From: Marinitenerispora sediminis
GTDB taxonomy: Bacteria > Actinomycetota > Actinomycetes > Streptosporangiales > Streptosporangiaceae
Direction of reading: 5' to 3'
DNA: 41,489 nt
NCBI RefSeq assembly: GCF_003336425.1
Contig: NZ_QEIO01000037.1
Location: forward strand, 1 to 41,489
Every line of letters begins with the position of its first letter. Position 1 is the stretch's first letter. The position numbers and the translations under genes were made by a program. Shown piece by piece: positions 16,934-24,027 of the stretch. A model generated the notes under the pieces. That model did no database searches. It worked only from the letters and a program-made list of their open reading frames with translations, and was not told where the DNA came from.

Positions 16934-17323
16934 GCTGAGCACCCCCTCGTCACCCGTGCGCCGCCGGTCGGCGGCGGATCCGTCAACGCAGCCCCGGGGC
17001 ACGCGCGGGCCCGCCCGCGGCCGAGGGACGGCCGCGAGCCGCCGGGGTGGGAGGTGATCAGGTGCGGGCCGACACCCGGCTGGAACGAGCACGGCGGCGA
17101 GTCGGAGTGTCGAATCCGCGGTTCCGGCCACTGCCGGCGCCCGCGCGGACCGCACAGGCGAGGCGCATCGCAGGGCGCGGTGCCGCTCGTCTGCCCGGGG
17201 AACACCCCGACCTTACCGGCACCTCGGGGGCCGGGCGGCACCCCGACAGGCCGCGGGCGCGGGTGGACCGCCCACGGTCCCCCAGCCGTAACACGGTGTT
17301 CACACGCGGCGGGCGGAGCGGCG
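16934..17323. other. Leader region of mgtE, no gene recognised
   Basis: About 390 bases between the phosphatase stop and mgtE. A TAAGGT -10-like box (minus strand, near 17215) is the best promoter candidate. I looked for the conserved core of an M-box magnesium riboswitch and did not see it. Confidence 0.45.
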
Positions 17324-18427
17324 TCAGGAGCGCCAGATCACCACGAGCGCGCAGTCGTCGTTCTTGTCCCTGCTCAGGGTGTCGACGACCTCGTGGGCGC
17401 CCTCGCGGAAGCCCTTGGTGACAAGGTGGTCGGCGACCCCGAGGAGGCGGTCGACGCCGGCGTCGAGATCCTCGCCCGGTGTCTCGATCAGGCCGTCGGT
17501 GTAGAGCATGATGGCGTCCCCGGGGCGCAGCCGCCCCTTCACCGGGGTGTAGCTCATCTCGGGGATGACACCGAGGACGACGCCCTTGGCGTCGGTCGTG
17601 GTCCACGTGCCGGCGCCGCTGTCGAACTGCACCGCCGGCGGGTGGCCCGCCGAGGCGATGAGGTAGTCGCCGCTGACGAGGTCGATGCTGAGGTGCACGG
17701 CCGTGACGAACCCCTCCCCCACCGCCGTGCGCATCAGGTAGTCGTTGCAGTGGGCGAGGAAGTCGCCGCTCGGCACGGCGCTGATGAGGCCGCCGAACGC
17801 GCCGGAGAGCAGGAGCGCGCGGGTGCCCGCGTCGACCCCCTTGCCGGAGACGTCCACGACCGCGAGGTCGAGCTGGTCGCCGCGGCGTATGGACACCACG
17901 AAGTCCCCGCCGAAGGACGATCCGCCGGCCTGCTGGAGGACCGCCTTGGAGCCCCAACCGTCCGGCAGGTCCGGCAGCCGGCCCTGCGCGCGCAGCCGGT
18001 CCCGGAGCTCCAGCAGCATCTTCTCGCCGCTGAGCCCCTGCACGCCGAGGCGTTCGCGCACGCCCGAGAGCAGGTAGGCGAGCACGGCGGTCACGCCGAT
18101 GGTGACGAGCAGGCCGGGGCCGACCTGTCCGAAGTCGAGGGCGAACGCGGTGAACAGCAGCACCGCGGCGACCACGGCCAGCAGGAAGGCGAGGCTCTTG
18201 CGCTTGAGCAGCAGCCCGCCGGCGAGCACGGTGAGGATCACGGCGCTGGGCGGGAACCAGCCCGTGGGCCCCCACACGGCGCCGATGCCGATGCCGACCG
18301 CGAGCACCACCAGGGTGATGAGCACCAGGCGGTACCGGAAGAGCACCTTGCGCCGCAGCGCCGCGACGGCCCGCTGCGCGAGGGAGCGCACGCGGCGGAC
18401 GAGTTTGGGAGCGGGCGAGGACCTCAT
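17324..18427 (-). CDS. Membrane PP2C-family (SpoIIE/RsbU-type) serine phosphatase
   Basis: A 367-residue phosphatase with about four membrane segments in the first 130 residues (FRYRLVLITLVVLAVGIGIG, AVILTVLAGGLLL, FLLAVVAAVLLFTAFAL, GLLVTIGVTAVLAYLL), followed by a PP2C domain of the SpoIIE type. The metal-binding Asp motifs are visible: GGDFVVSI, AVVDVSGKGVDAG, YTDGLIETP and NDDCALVVI. Family members dephosphorylate anti-anti-sigma factors in stress or sporulation signalling; no anti-sigma partner is adjacent. ATG at 18427 overlaps by ATGA a short upstream frame; GTG at 18457 is an alternative. Neither has a strong ribosome-binding site. Confidence 0.87.
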   Translation of the reverse strand: MRSSPAPKLVRRVRSLAQRAVAALRRKVLFRYRLVLITLVVLAVGIGIGAVWGPTGWFPPSAVILTVLAGGLLLKRKSLAFLLAVVAAVLLFTAFALDFGQVGPGLLVTIGVTAVLAYLLSGVRERLGVQGLSGEKMLLELRDRLRAQGRLPDLPDGWGSKAVLQQAGGSSFGGDFVVSIRRGDQLDLAVVDVSGKGVDAGTRALLLSGAFGGLISAVPSGDFLAHCNDYLMRTAVGEGFVTAVHLSIDLVSGDYLIASAGHPPAVQFDSGAGTWTTTDAKGVVLGVIPEMSYTPVKGRLRPGDAIMLYTDGLIETPGEDLDAGVDRLLGVADHLVTKGFREGAHEVVDTLSRDKNDDCALVVIWRS

Positions 18428-18558
18428 CGCTGCCGCACTGCAGCGAGCGAACCCCACCCCGGCATTCCGCGCAGCCGGCGTCCGGCCGCGGGTGTCCCGT
18501 ATGCGACCATCCGATATCCACCCAGCGTGCGCACCGAAAACTCCGCAGAACTTCTCAT
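18424..18558 (-). CDS. Possible leaderless small ORF coupled to the phosphatase
   Basis: A 44-codon frame (MRSSAEFSVRTLGGYRMVAY...) whose TGA overlaps the phosphatase ATG in the ATGA arrangement typical of translational coupling. A -35-like CTGACG, 18-base spacer and -10-like CATACT end 5 bases before the ATG, so a leaderless transcript is possible. The product is not recognised. It could equally be untranslated leader. Confidence 0.25.
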   Translation of the reverse strand: MRSSAEFSVRTLGGYRMVAYGTPAAGRRLRGMPGWGSLAAVRQR

Positions 18559-18576
18559 GGTTAAGTATGAGCCGAG

Positions 18577-18608
18577 AACCGCGCGGACGTCAGGCGTCCC
18601 GCGCGGTT
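18577..18608. terminator. Hairpin in the divergent phosphatase/Eis region
   Basis: Stem AACCGCGCGG+ACG (18577-18589) with CGT+CCGCGCGGTT (18595-18608, one bulged C) and a TCAGG loop. It lies between two divergent genes rather than after one, so it may end an unseen short transcript or act as a leader structure. Confidence 0.4.
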
Positions 18609-18817
18609 TACCCCCGATTCGGCGGGAAATCACGTGGCGGGTCGATCATGAATCCCCGGTTAGGGTCATTCACAATACGCCCGGCCGTTCCGCGCCGTTC
18701 CGCGACCCCCGCCGGAGCGGCCGGCGTCGGCGGCCCGTACCCGCCCGGCACGCGTGCCGCCCGGCCCGCCGGAAAAACCGGTGGCGTGCGCCCGCCCGCC
18801 CTTGGTAGGGACGGAAC

Positions 18818-20104
18818 ATGTCAACCGCACACGGCGGCCACCCTGCCACCCGGTCTTCCGGCGGCCAGGAACCCTGGACCATCCGCCCGATCGTCCCCGA
18901 CGAACTCCACGACTTCCGGCAGGTCGGCATTGAGGCCATGCTCATGTCGGCCACGCCCGGGCCGCCTCCCGAGGTCTGGCGCCCGCTCATCGAGCCCGAC
19001 CGTACGCTGGCCGCCTTCGACGGCGCCCGGATCGTCGGGACGACCCTCACGTTCCGCTTCTCGATGACCGTTCCGGGCGGTCCGCGGCCGGTGGCCGGAG
19101 TGAGCGGGGTGGGCGTGCTGCCCACGCATCGCCGGCGCGGCGTGCTGAGCGCGCTGATGCGCCGCCAGCTCGCCGACTTGCGGGAGCACGGCGGCGAGGC
19201 GGTCGCGGCCCTCTTCGCCAGCGAGGGCGGCATCTACGGCCGGTTCGGATACGGGGCGGCGTCCAGCGGCGTGTCGATCCGGATCGGCCGCGGCGAGGGC
19301 GCCCTGCGCGCTGACGCACCGCGCGACCCCGCGCTCCGGCTGCGGCTGACCACCCCCGAGGACGCCGCCAAGGAACTGGCCGTCGTGCACGAGGCCACCA
19401 TGCGGCAGCGCCCGGGCACATTCGCCCGCGACGAGCGGTGGTGGCGGCGTATCCTGACCGACCCCGAGGAGACCCGGGGCGGCTTCGGCGCCCACACGTG
19501 CGTGCTGGTAGAGGACGGCGCGGGACCGCTCGGCTACGCCCTGTACCGGGTCCGGCCGGGGTGGGACGATTACGGTGTGGCCGCCGGCGAGCTGCAGGTG
19601 AAGGAGCTGTACGCCACCGCGCCCGCCGCCTACGCGATGCTGTGGGAGCACGTGCTGCAGCGCGATCTGGTCGCCACGGTCACCGCCGACCTCCGACCGC
19701 CGGACGACCCGCTGTACCACCTGCTGGCCGACTACTACCGCGCCCGGACGGTCGTCAGCGACGCGCTCTGGATCCGGCTGGTCGACCTGCCGCGCGCCTT
19801 GGAGCAACGCGCCTACTCCGCGCCGGTCGACGTGGTCGTGGAGGTGACCGACACGGCGTGCCCATGGAACGCCGGACGCTGGCGGCTGTCCGCCGACCCG
19901 CGGGGCGCGGCCTGCGAGCGCACCGAGCGCGAGCCCGACCTGCGGCTGGACGTGGCCGACCTGGGCGCGGCCTACCTGGGCGGCATTCGGCTGGGCGCGC
20001 TCGCGGCGGCCGGCCGGGTCACCGAGATCCGCGACCACGCGGTGGCCGAACTCGACGCCGCGCTGTCCTGGCCGCTGCACCCGCACTGCGGCGTCATCTT
20101 CTGA
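18818..20104 (+). CDS. Eis-like GNAT family N-acetyltransferase
   Basis: A 428-residue protein with the three-part layout of Eis (enhanced intracellular survival) acetyltransferases: an N-terminal GNAT domain, a second degenerate GNAT domain and a C-terminal sterol-carrier-like domain. The acetyl-CoA loop is GVGVLPTHRRRGVLSALM (97-114). The catalytic Tyr of the family lies in GGIYGRFGYG (Tyr140), and the chain ends in Phe428, whose carboxylate serves as general base in Eis. In mycobacteria Eis acetylates aminoglycosides and other amines; whether this protein confers resistance cannot be told. The ATG at 18818 gives the expected family length. It is divergent from the phosphatase. Confidence 0.9.
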   Translation: MSTAHGGHPATRSSGGQEPWTIRPIVPDELHDFRQVGIEAMLMSATPGPPPEVWRPLIEPDRTLAAFDGARIVGTTLTFRFSMTVPGGPRPVAGVSGVGVLPTHRRRGVLSALMRRQLADLREHGGEAVAALFASEGGIYGRFGYGAASSGVSIRIGRGEGALRADAPRDPALRLRLTTPEDAAKELAVVHEATMRQRPGTFARDERWWRRILTDPEETRGGFGAHTCVLVEDGAGPLGYALYRVRPGWDDYGVAAGELQVKELYATAPAAYAMLWEHVLQRDLVATVTADLRPPDDPLYHLLADYYRARTVVSDALWIRLVDLPRALEQRAYSAPVDVVVEVTDTACPWNAGRWRLSADPRGAACERTEREPDLRLDVADLGAAYLGGIRLGALAAAGRVTEIRDHAVAELDAALSWPLHPHCGVIF

Positions 20105-20142
20105 GCCGCCGGCGGGCCAGGCCGTCCTTCCCTGTCAGGGGG

Positions 20143-20171
20143 TTCTCAGCGGCCCGGCCCCGTACTAACGT
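20143..20171 (+). promoter_or_regulatory. Candidate promoter
   Basis: TTCTCA (20143-20148), a 17-base spacer and TAACGT (20166-20171). Transcription would begin near 20178, 5 bases before the GTG of the next frame. Confidence 0.4.
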
Positions 20172-20182
20172 CGCGGCAGAAC

Positions 20183-20566
20183 GTGAACGGACGAGCGAGG
20201 GAAGGGTCGGGCCGATCTCCGGTGGCACGCACGCACATCAGCCTCTCCGCGGCGATGCGGGCGCGCGACGTCTCGCGGCCCCGCCCCGATCCGCCGTCCT
20301 CCCCGGCGGGTGATCCCCCCGGGCACGCGGGGTCCGACCCGGTCGCGGGCGACGACGGGCGAGGGCGGTCCGCGCCATCTCGACGGCAGCGCAGCGGCAC
20401 CGCGGCGTCGCCCGCCGAGTCCCGGCGGACAGCGGCCGGGTCAGACCCTCCGGCAACGCCGCGGGAGACCAACTCCCCGTTCACGCCACGGGAGGCTGTT
20501 CCCGACGGACTCGCCGTGCCGCCCGCGCCGGGCGGCGGTCGGCGGCGCCGGCGCCGCCGGCGGTAA
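20183..20566 (+). CDS. Hypothetical disordered Pro/Arg-rich protein
   Basis: A 127-codon frame rich in Pro, Ser, Arg and Gly, ending in a run of eight Arg residues. Third codon positions are about 87% G or C by eye, as expected for coding DNA here, and a plausible promoter sits just upstream. Residues 14-33 (VARTHISLSAAMRARDVSRP) are the only part that looks structured. I cannot name a family. GTG at 20183 would be nearly leaderless; GTG at 20221 is an alternative. It may be non-coding. Confidence 0.35.
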   Translation: MNGRAREGSGRSPVARTHISLSAAMRARDVSRPRPDPPSSPAGDPPGHAGSDPVAGDDGRGRSAPSRRQRSGTAASPAESRRTAAGSDPPATPRETNSPFTPREAVPDGLAVPPAPGGGRRRRRRRR

Positions 20567-20600
20567 CAGCCGCGCGGGACGGGGTCCGGCCGGCCGTGTG

Positions 20601-21068
20601 TCACGGCAGCGGCGGCAGCTCCCCGGTCGCCTCGTAGCGGCTCATCATCTCGATGCGCCGGGTGTGCCGCGCCTCGCCGCTGTACGGAGTGCCAAGGAAG
20701 GTCTCGACGAACCGGGTCGCGTCCTCGCGGGAGTGCAGCCGCGCCCCGACGCTGACGACGTTGGCGTCGTTGTGCTGGCGGGCGAGCTCGGCGGTCTCGA
20801 CGCTCCACACCAGCGCGGCCCGCACGCCGCTGACCTTGTTCGCGGCGATCTGCTCGCCGTTGCCGGAACCGCCGATCACGATCCCCAGCGCCCCCTCGTC
20901 GCGGGCGACCCCCTCGGCCGCGCGCATCACGAACGGCGGGTAGTCGTCGGCGGGGTCGTAGTGGGCCGGGCCGGCGTCCACCACGTCGTGGCCCCGCTCC
21001 TTCAGCCAGGAGACGAGGTGCTCCTTGAGCTCGAAGCCTGCATGGTCGGATCCAAGATAAACACGCAC
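20601..21068 (-). CDS. rpiB: Ribose-5-phosphate isomerase B
   Basis: A 155-residue RpiB (LacA/RpiB family) that interconverts ribulose 5-phosphate and ribose 5-phosphate in the pentose phosphate pathway. Motifs: YLGSDHAGFELKEHL (the substrate-binding N-terminus), GGSGNGEQIAANKVSGVRAA and ARQHNDANVVSVGARLH. The Glu in GNGEQIAANK takes the place of the catalytic Cys found in E. coli RpiB, as in the mycobacterial enzyme. GTG at 21068 begins the conserved VRVYLGSDHAGF; the open frame upstream is not RpiB-like. There is only a weak GGGG close to the start. A 50-residue membrane protein gene lies 120 bases upstream on the same strand. Confidence 0.93.
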   Translation of the reverse strand: MRVYLGSDHAGFELKEHLVSWLKERGHDVVDAGPAHYDPADDYPPFVMRAAEGVARDEGALGIVIGGSGNGEQIAANKVSGVRAALVWSVETAELARQHNDANVVSVGARLHSREDATRFVETFLGTPYSGEARHTRRIEMMSRYEATGELPPLP

Positions 21069-21188
21069 GGCCCCAGTCTGGCAGGTCAGCCGGGTGGCCG
21101 TGGCCCGGGGCCCGGCGGCGCGGCCGCCGGATCCCCGACGGCCGGCGCGGCCGCTCCGGCACTCGCCGGGCATCCGGGCCGGGCGGCG

Positions 21189-21341
21189 CTATCCCCAGGG
21201 GATCCCGGTCGCGACCGTGGCGATGGCCAGTCCCACCACGCCGAAGACGACCATCGAGAGCACCGCGATGGCGTTCGCCAGCACCATGGCCTTGATGTCC
21301 GCACTCAGGGGTCCGGCCTTGGACTCCAACGGCTTGCTCAA
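21189..21341 (-). CDS. Small single-pass membrane protein
   Basis: A 50-residue frame starting with TTG at 21341, with GAGGTG just upstream. The product reads MSKPLESKAGPLSADIKAMV followed by a hydrophobic helix (LANAIAVLSMVVFGVVGLAI) and a short TVATGIPWG tail. The charged N-terminus and one helix suggest a small inner-membrane protein, possibly a regulator or subunit; no known family is recognised. Third positions are almost all G or C, which supports translation. It lies between rpiB and the aldehyde dehydrogenase gene. Confidence 0.6.
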   Translation of the reverse strand: MSKPLESKAGPLSADIKAMVLANAIAVLSMVVFGVVGLAIATVATGIPWG

Positions 21342-21444
21342 CTCACACCTCGACTAGCGTCACCGAACGTTGTCGCTCGGCATTGTGGCACAGGTCAGCG
21401 GGCACGCGGCCCCGACCCCACGGTATGCGCCCGCAGGCCACCGG

Positions 21445-22875
21445 CTACGCCGGGAGCTGGATGGCCTTCGTCTCACAGAACTCCTCCAGCCCCGCCACGC
21501 CCCACTCCCGGCCGACTCCCGACTGCTTGTACCCCCCGAACGGCGCGAGCGGGTTGAAGGCGCCGCCGTTGACCTGGACCTGGCCGGCGCGCAGCCGACG
21601 GGCGACGGTGAGGGCCCGCTCGTCGTCGGGGGCCCACACCGCGGCGGCCAGCCCGTAGACGGTGTCGTTGGCGATCCGCACGGCGTCCTCCTCGGAGGAG
21701 TAGCTGATCATCGTGAGGACCGGCCCGAAGATCTCCTCCTGGGCGATGCGCATGTCGTTGCGCACCCCGGCGAACACCGTGGGCCGCACGTAGTAGCCCG
21801 TCGGCAGGTCCTCGGGCGGCTCCGCACCGCCGGCCACGAGCCGCGCGCCTTCGGAGACGCCCAGTTCGATGTAGCCGCGCACCCGGTCCCGCTGGACCCG
21901 GGACACCACCGGCCCCATCCGGACGCCCTCGGCGAACGGGTCGCCGGGGCGGTGGCGGGCGGCGAACCCGGCCGCGAGCTCCACGGCGGCGTCGTAGGAG
22001 TCGCGGTGCACCAGCATGCGGGTCAGCGCGTTGCAGCTCTGCCCGCTGTTGCGCATGACGCCGGCGACGCCGGACTCGACCGCGCGGGCGAGGTCGGCGC
22101 CGGGCAGGATGACGTTGGGCGACTTGCCGCCGAGCTCCAGCGCCACCTTCTTGACGGTGGCCGCGGCGAGTTCGGACACCCGCCGGCCGGCCCGGCCGGA
22201 GCCGGTGAAGGAGACCATGTCGACGCCGGGGTGCGCGGCGAGGGCCTCGCCGACCACCGGACCGCTCCCGGACACCAGGTTGAGGACACCCGGCGGCAGG
22301 CCGGCGTCGTGCAGGATCTCGGTGAGGGCGTAGGCGGCCAGCGGCGCCACCTCGCTGGGTTTGAGGACCACGGTGTTGCCGGCTGCCAGCGCCGGGACGG
22401 CCTTCAGCACGATCTGGTGCAGCGGGTAGTTCCAGGGGGTGATGGCGCCGACCACCCCGTAGGGCTCGCGCACGACCAGGGAGGTGCCGACCCGCTCCCC
22501 CTGGAAGAAGCGCCCGCCCACCTCGCCGGCCACCAGGTCGAGGAAGGTGCGGAACATGGTGAGGGGGAGGCCGGTCTGCACCTTGCTCGCGAAGGGCAGC
22601 GGCGCGCCCATGTCGGTGGCGATGGTGCGGGCGACGTCGTCGGCGCGCTGCCGGAGCAGCGTGAACGCCCGGGTGAGGTGGCCGTGCCGCTCGGCCGGGG
22701 TGAGCGCGGCCCAGGCGGGGAAGGCCGCGCGGGCGGCGGCCACGGCGCGCTCGACGTCCGCGGGGTCGCCGGCGGGGACCCGGTCGACGACCTCCTCGGT
22801 GGCGGGGTTCACGACGTCGATGGTCTCGGGGGCCGCGGAGCTCGTCCACGCTCCGCCGATGTAGAGGGATCGCAT
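21445..22875 (-). CDS. NAD(P)-dependent aldehyde dehydrogenase
   Basis: A 476-residue member of the ALDH superfamily that oxidises an aldehyde to the acid. The catalytic set is complete: Asn149 (TPWNYP), Lys172 (LKPSE), Glu247 (LELGGKSP) and the nucleophile Cys281 ([11 protein letters not shown]). The coenzyme loop SFTGSGRAG and the C-terminal [14 protein letters not shown] are also present. Closest in style to broad-specificity ALDHs acting on aliphatic or aromatic aldehydes; the true substrate is unknown. The ATG at 22875 has GGGGAAGGGGAG at good spacing. It follows, on the same strand, a small acidic protein gene and its terminator, so it is probably a separate transcription unit. Confidence 0.92.
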   Translation of the reverse strand: MRSLYIGGAWTSSAAPETIDVVNPATEEVVDRVPAGDPADVERAVAAARAAFPAWAALTPAERHGHLTRAFTLLRQRADDVARTIATDMGAPLPFASKVQTGLPLTMFRTFLDLVAGEVGGRFFQGERVGTSLVVREPYGVVGAITPWNYPLHQIVLKAVPALAAGNTVVLKPSEVAPLAAYALTEILHDAGLPPGVLNLVSGSGPVVGEALAAHPGVDMVSFTGSGRAGRRVSELAAATVKKVALELGGKSPNVILPGADLARAVESGVAGVMRNSGQSCNALTRMLVHRDSYDAAVELAAGFAARHRPGDPFAEGVRMGPVVSRVQRDRVRGYIELGVSEGARLVAGGAEPPEDLPTGYYVRPTVFAGVRNDMRIAQEEIFGPVLTMISYSSEEDAVRIANDTVYGLAAAVWAPDDERALTVARRLRAGQVQVNGGAFNPLAPFGGYKQSGVGREWGVAGLEEFCETKAIQLPA

Positions 22876-22944
22876 ACCGGCTCCCCTTCCCCGCTACGGC
22901 GGAGGGCTACCTTCCGTCACTCCCGTCCCCCCGGCACGTGCGCA

Positions 22945-22973
22945 CCGGGGAGCCGCGGTCGGCGGCTCCCCGG
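22945..22973 (-). terminator. Terminator of the reductase/small acidic protein operon
   Basis: Perfect 12-bp stem (22945-22956 with 22962-22973) with a GGTCG loop, starting about 6 bases beyond the stop at 22980. Confidence 0.75.
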
Positions 22974-22979
22974 CGGCCG

Positions 22980-23144
22980 TCACGCCCAGTGCGGGGGGCG
23001 GTCCTCCAGCAGGCGGGCGGTGTCGTCGGGGTCGGGGGCCCGCTCGCCCCACCCCGCACCGCGCTCGTCACCGGTGACGTCGGGCAGGATGTCCAGGTCG
23101 TCGTCGAACATCTCGACCGGGCGCTCGTCGTCAGGGGAGCTCAT
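22980..23144 (-). CDS. Small acidic actinobacterial protein
   Basis: A 54-residue, strongly acidic frame: MSSPDDERPVEMFDDDLDIL, then GDERGAGWGERAPDPDDTAR and ending DRPPHWA. The GWGE core and PPHW end resemble conserved short actinobacterial hypothetical proteins of unknown function. ATG at 23144 has GGAGGG at ideal spacing. It lies 29 bases downstream of the Rv2466c-like reductase and shares its terminator, so they form an operon. Confidence 0.7.
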   Translation of the reverse strand: MSSPDDERPVEMFDDDLDILPDVTGDERGAGWGERAPDPDDTARLLEDRPPHWA

Positions 23145-23173
23145 CGCTCGTGCCCTCCACTGGGGTGTCTCGG

Positions 23174-23785
23174 CTACTCGAAGATGGGGTCGCGGGTGCG
23201 GCTGCGCTTCAGCTCGAAGAAGCCGTCGGTGCCCGCCACCAGCAGGACGCCGTCCCACAGCCGGCCGGCCGCCTCGCCCTTGGGCGCGGGACTGACCACC
23301 GGGCCGAAGAAGGAGACGCCCTCGACCGAGATCACCGGGGTGCCGACCTCCTGACCGACCCGGTCGATCCCGTCCGCGTGGGACGCGCGCACGGCCTCAT
23401 CGTAGTCAGTGGACCCGGCCGCCTCGATCAGCTCCGCCGGCAGTCCGGCGTCGGCGAGCGCCGCGGCGATGGTGTCGGTGCCGCGCGGCTCCTTGCGGTT
23501 GTGGAACCGGGTGCCCAGCGCCGTGTACAGCGGTCCGAGCACCTCGGAGCCGTGCCGCTGCTCGGCGGCGGCGCACACCCGCACCGGGGCCCACGCGTCG
23601 GCGAGCAGCCGCCGGTACTCCTCGGGGACGTCCTTGTCCTCGTTGAGGACGGACAGGCTCATCACGTGCCAGCGGGTCTGGACCGGCCGGACCTTCTCGA
23701 CCTCCAGCAGCCAGCGCGAGGTCATCCACGCCCACGGGCAGACGGGGTCGAACCACAGATCGACCGGTGTGCGGTGTTCAGTCAC
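23174..23785 (-). CDS. DsbA-like mycothiol-dependent reductase, Rv2466c family
   Basis: A 203-residue thioredoxin-fold protein with a helical insertion, closely resembling mycobacterial Rv2466c, a mycothiol-dependent nitroreductase that activates some prodrugs. Shared segments include DLWFDPVCPWAW, SRWLLEVEKVR, HVMSLSVLNED, GPLYTALGTRFHN, GTPVISVEGVSFFGP and FFELKRSRTRDP. The active site is CPWA (Cys16); Rv2466c has CPWC, so the second Cys is replaced by Ala and a monothiol mechanism with mycothiol would be expected. GTG at 23785 has GAGGAAG 6 nt upstream. A mycothiol-linked enzyme supports an actinobacterial host. Confidence 0.88.
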   Translation of the reverse strand: MTEHRTPVDLWFDPVCPWAWMTSRWLLEVEKVRPVQTRWHVMSLSVLNEDKDVPEEYRRLLADAWAPVRVCAAAEQRHGSEVLGPLYTALGTRFHNRKEPRGTDTIAAALADAGLPAELIEAAGSTDYDEAVRASHADGIDRVGQEVGTPVISVEGVSFFGPVVSPAPKGEAAGRLWDGVLLVAGTDGFFELKRSRTRDPIFE

Positions 23786-24027
23786 GCTCGTCTTCCTCAC
23801 GTCCTCGGCGCACAGAGCGGGGAGCCGGTCGCGGCGGAGTGGCGCATGGCCGCATGCGGCTCCTTCCACCATCAGCCAACCGCCGTGGTGGGTTCCGCAT
23901 TCCGCGGGCATGCGTGGCAGGATCGATTCCGCAATGCATCCGAGGTCGCCACGGGTGCCGCCGTCCGCGGCACCCGGCGGCCATCGACCACGGCCGGCGA
24001 GGACGGCGGCCCTGAAGGGAGCGGTAC

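Noticed and set aside
16934-17323. M-box magnesium riboswitch before mgtE
   Set aside because: The conserved core of the M-box is not visible on either strand of the leader.
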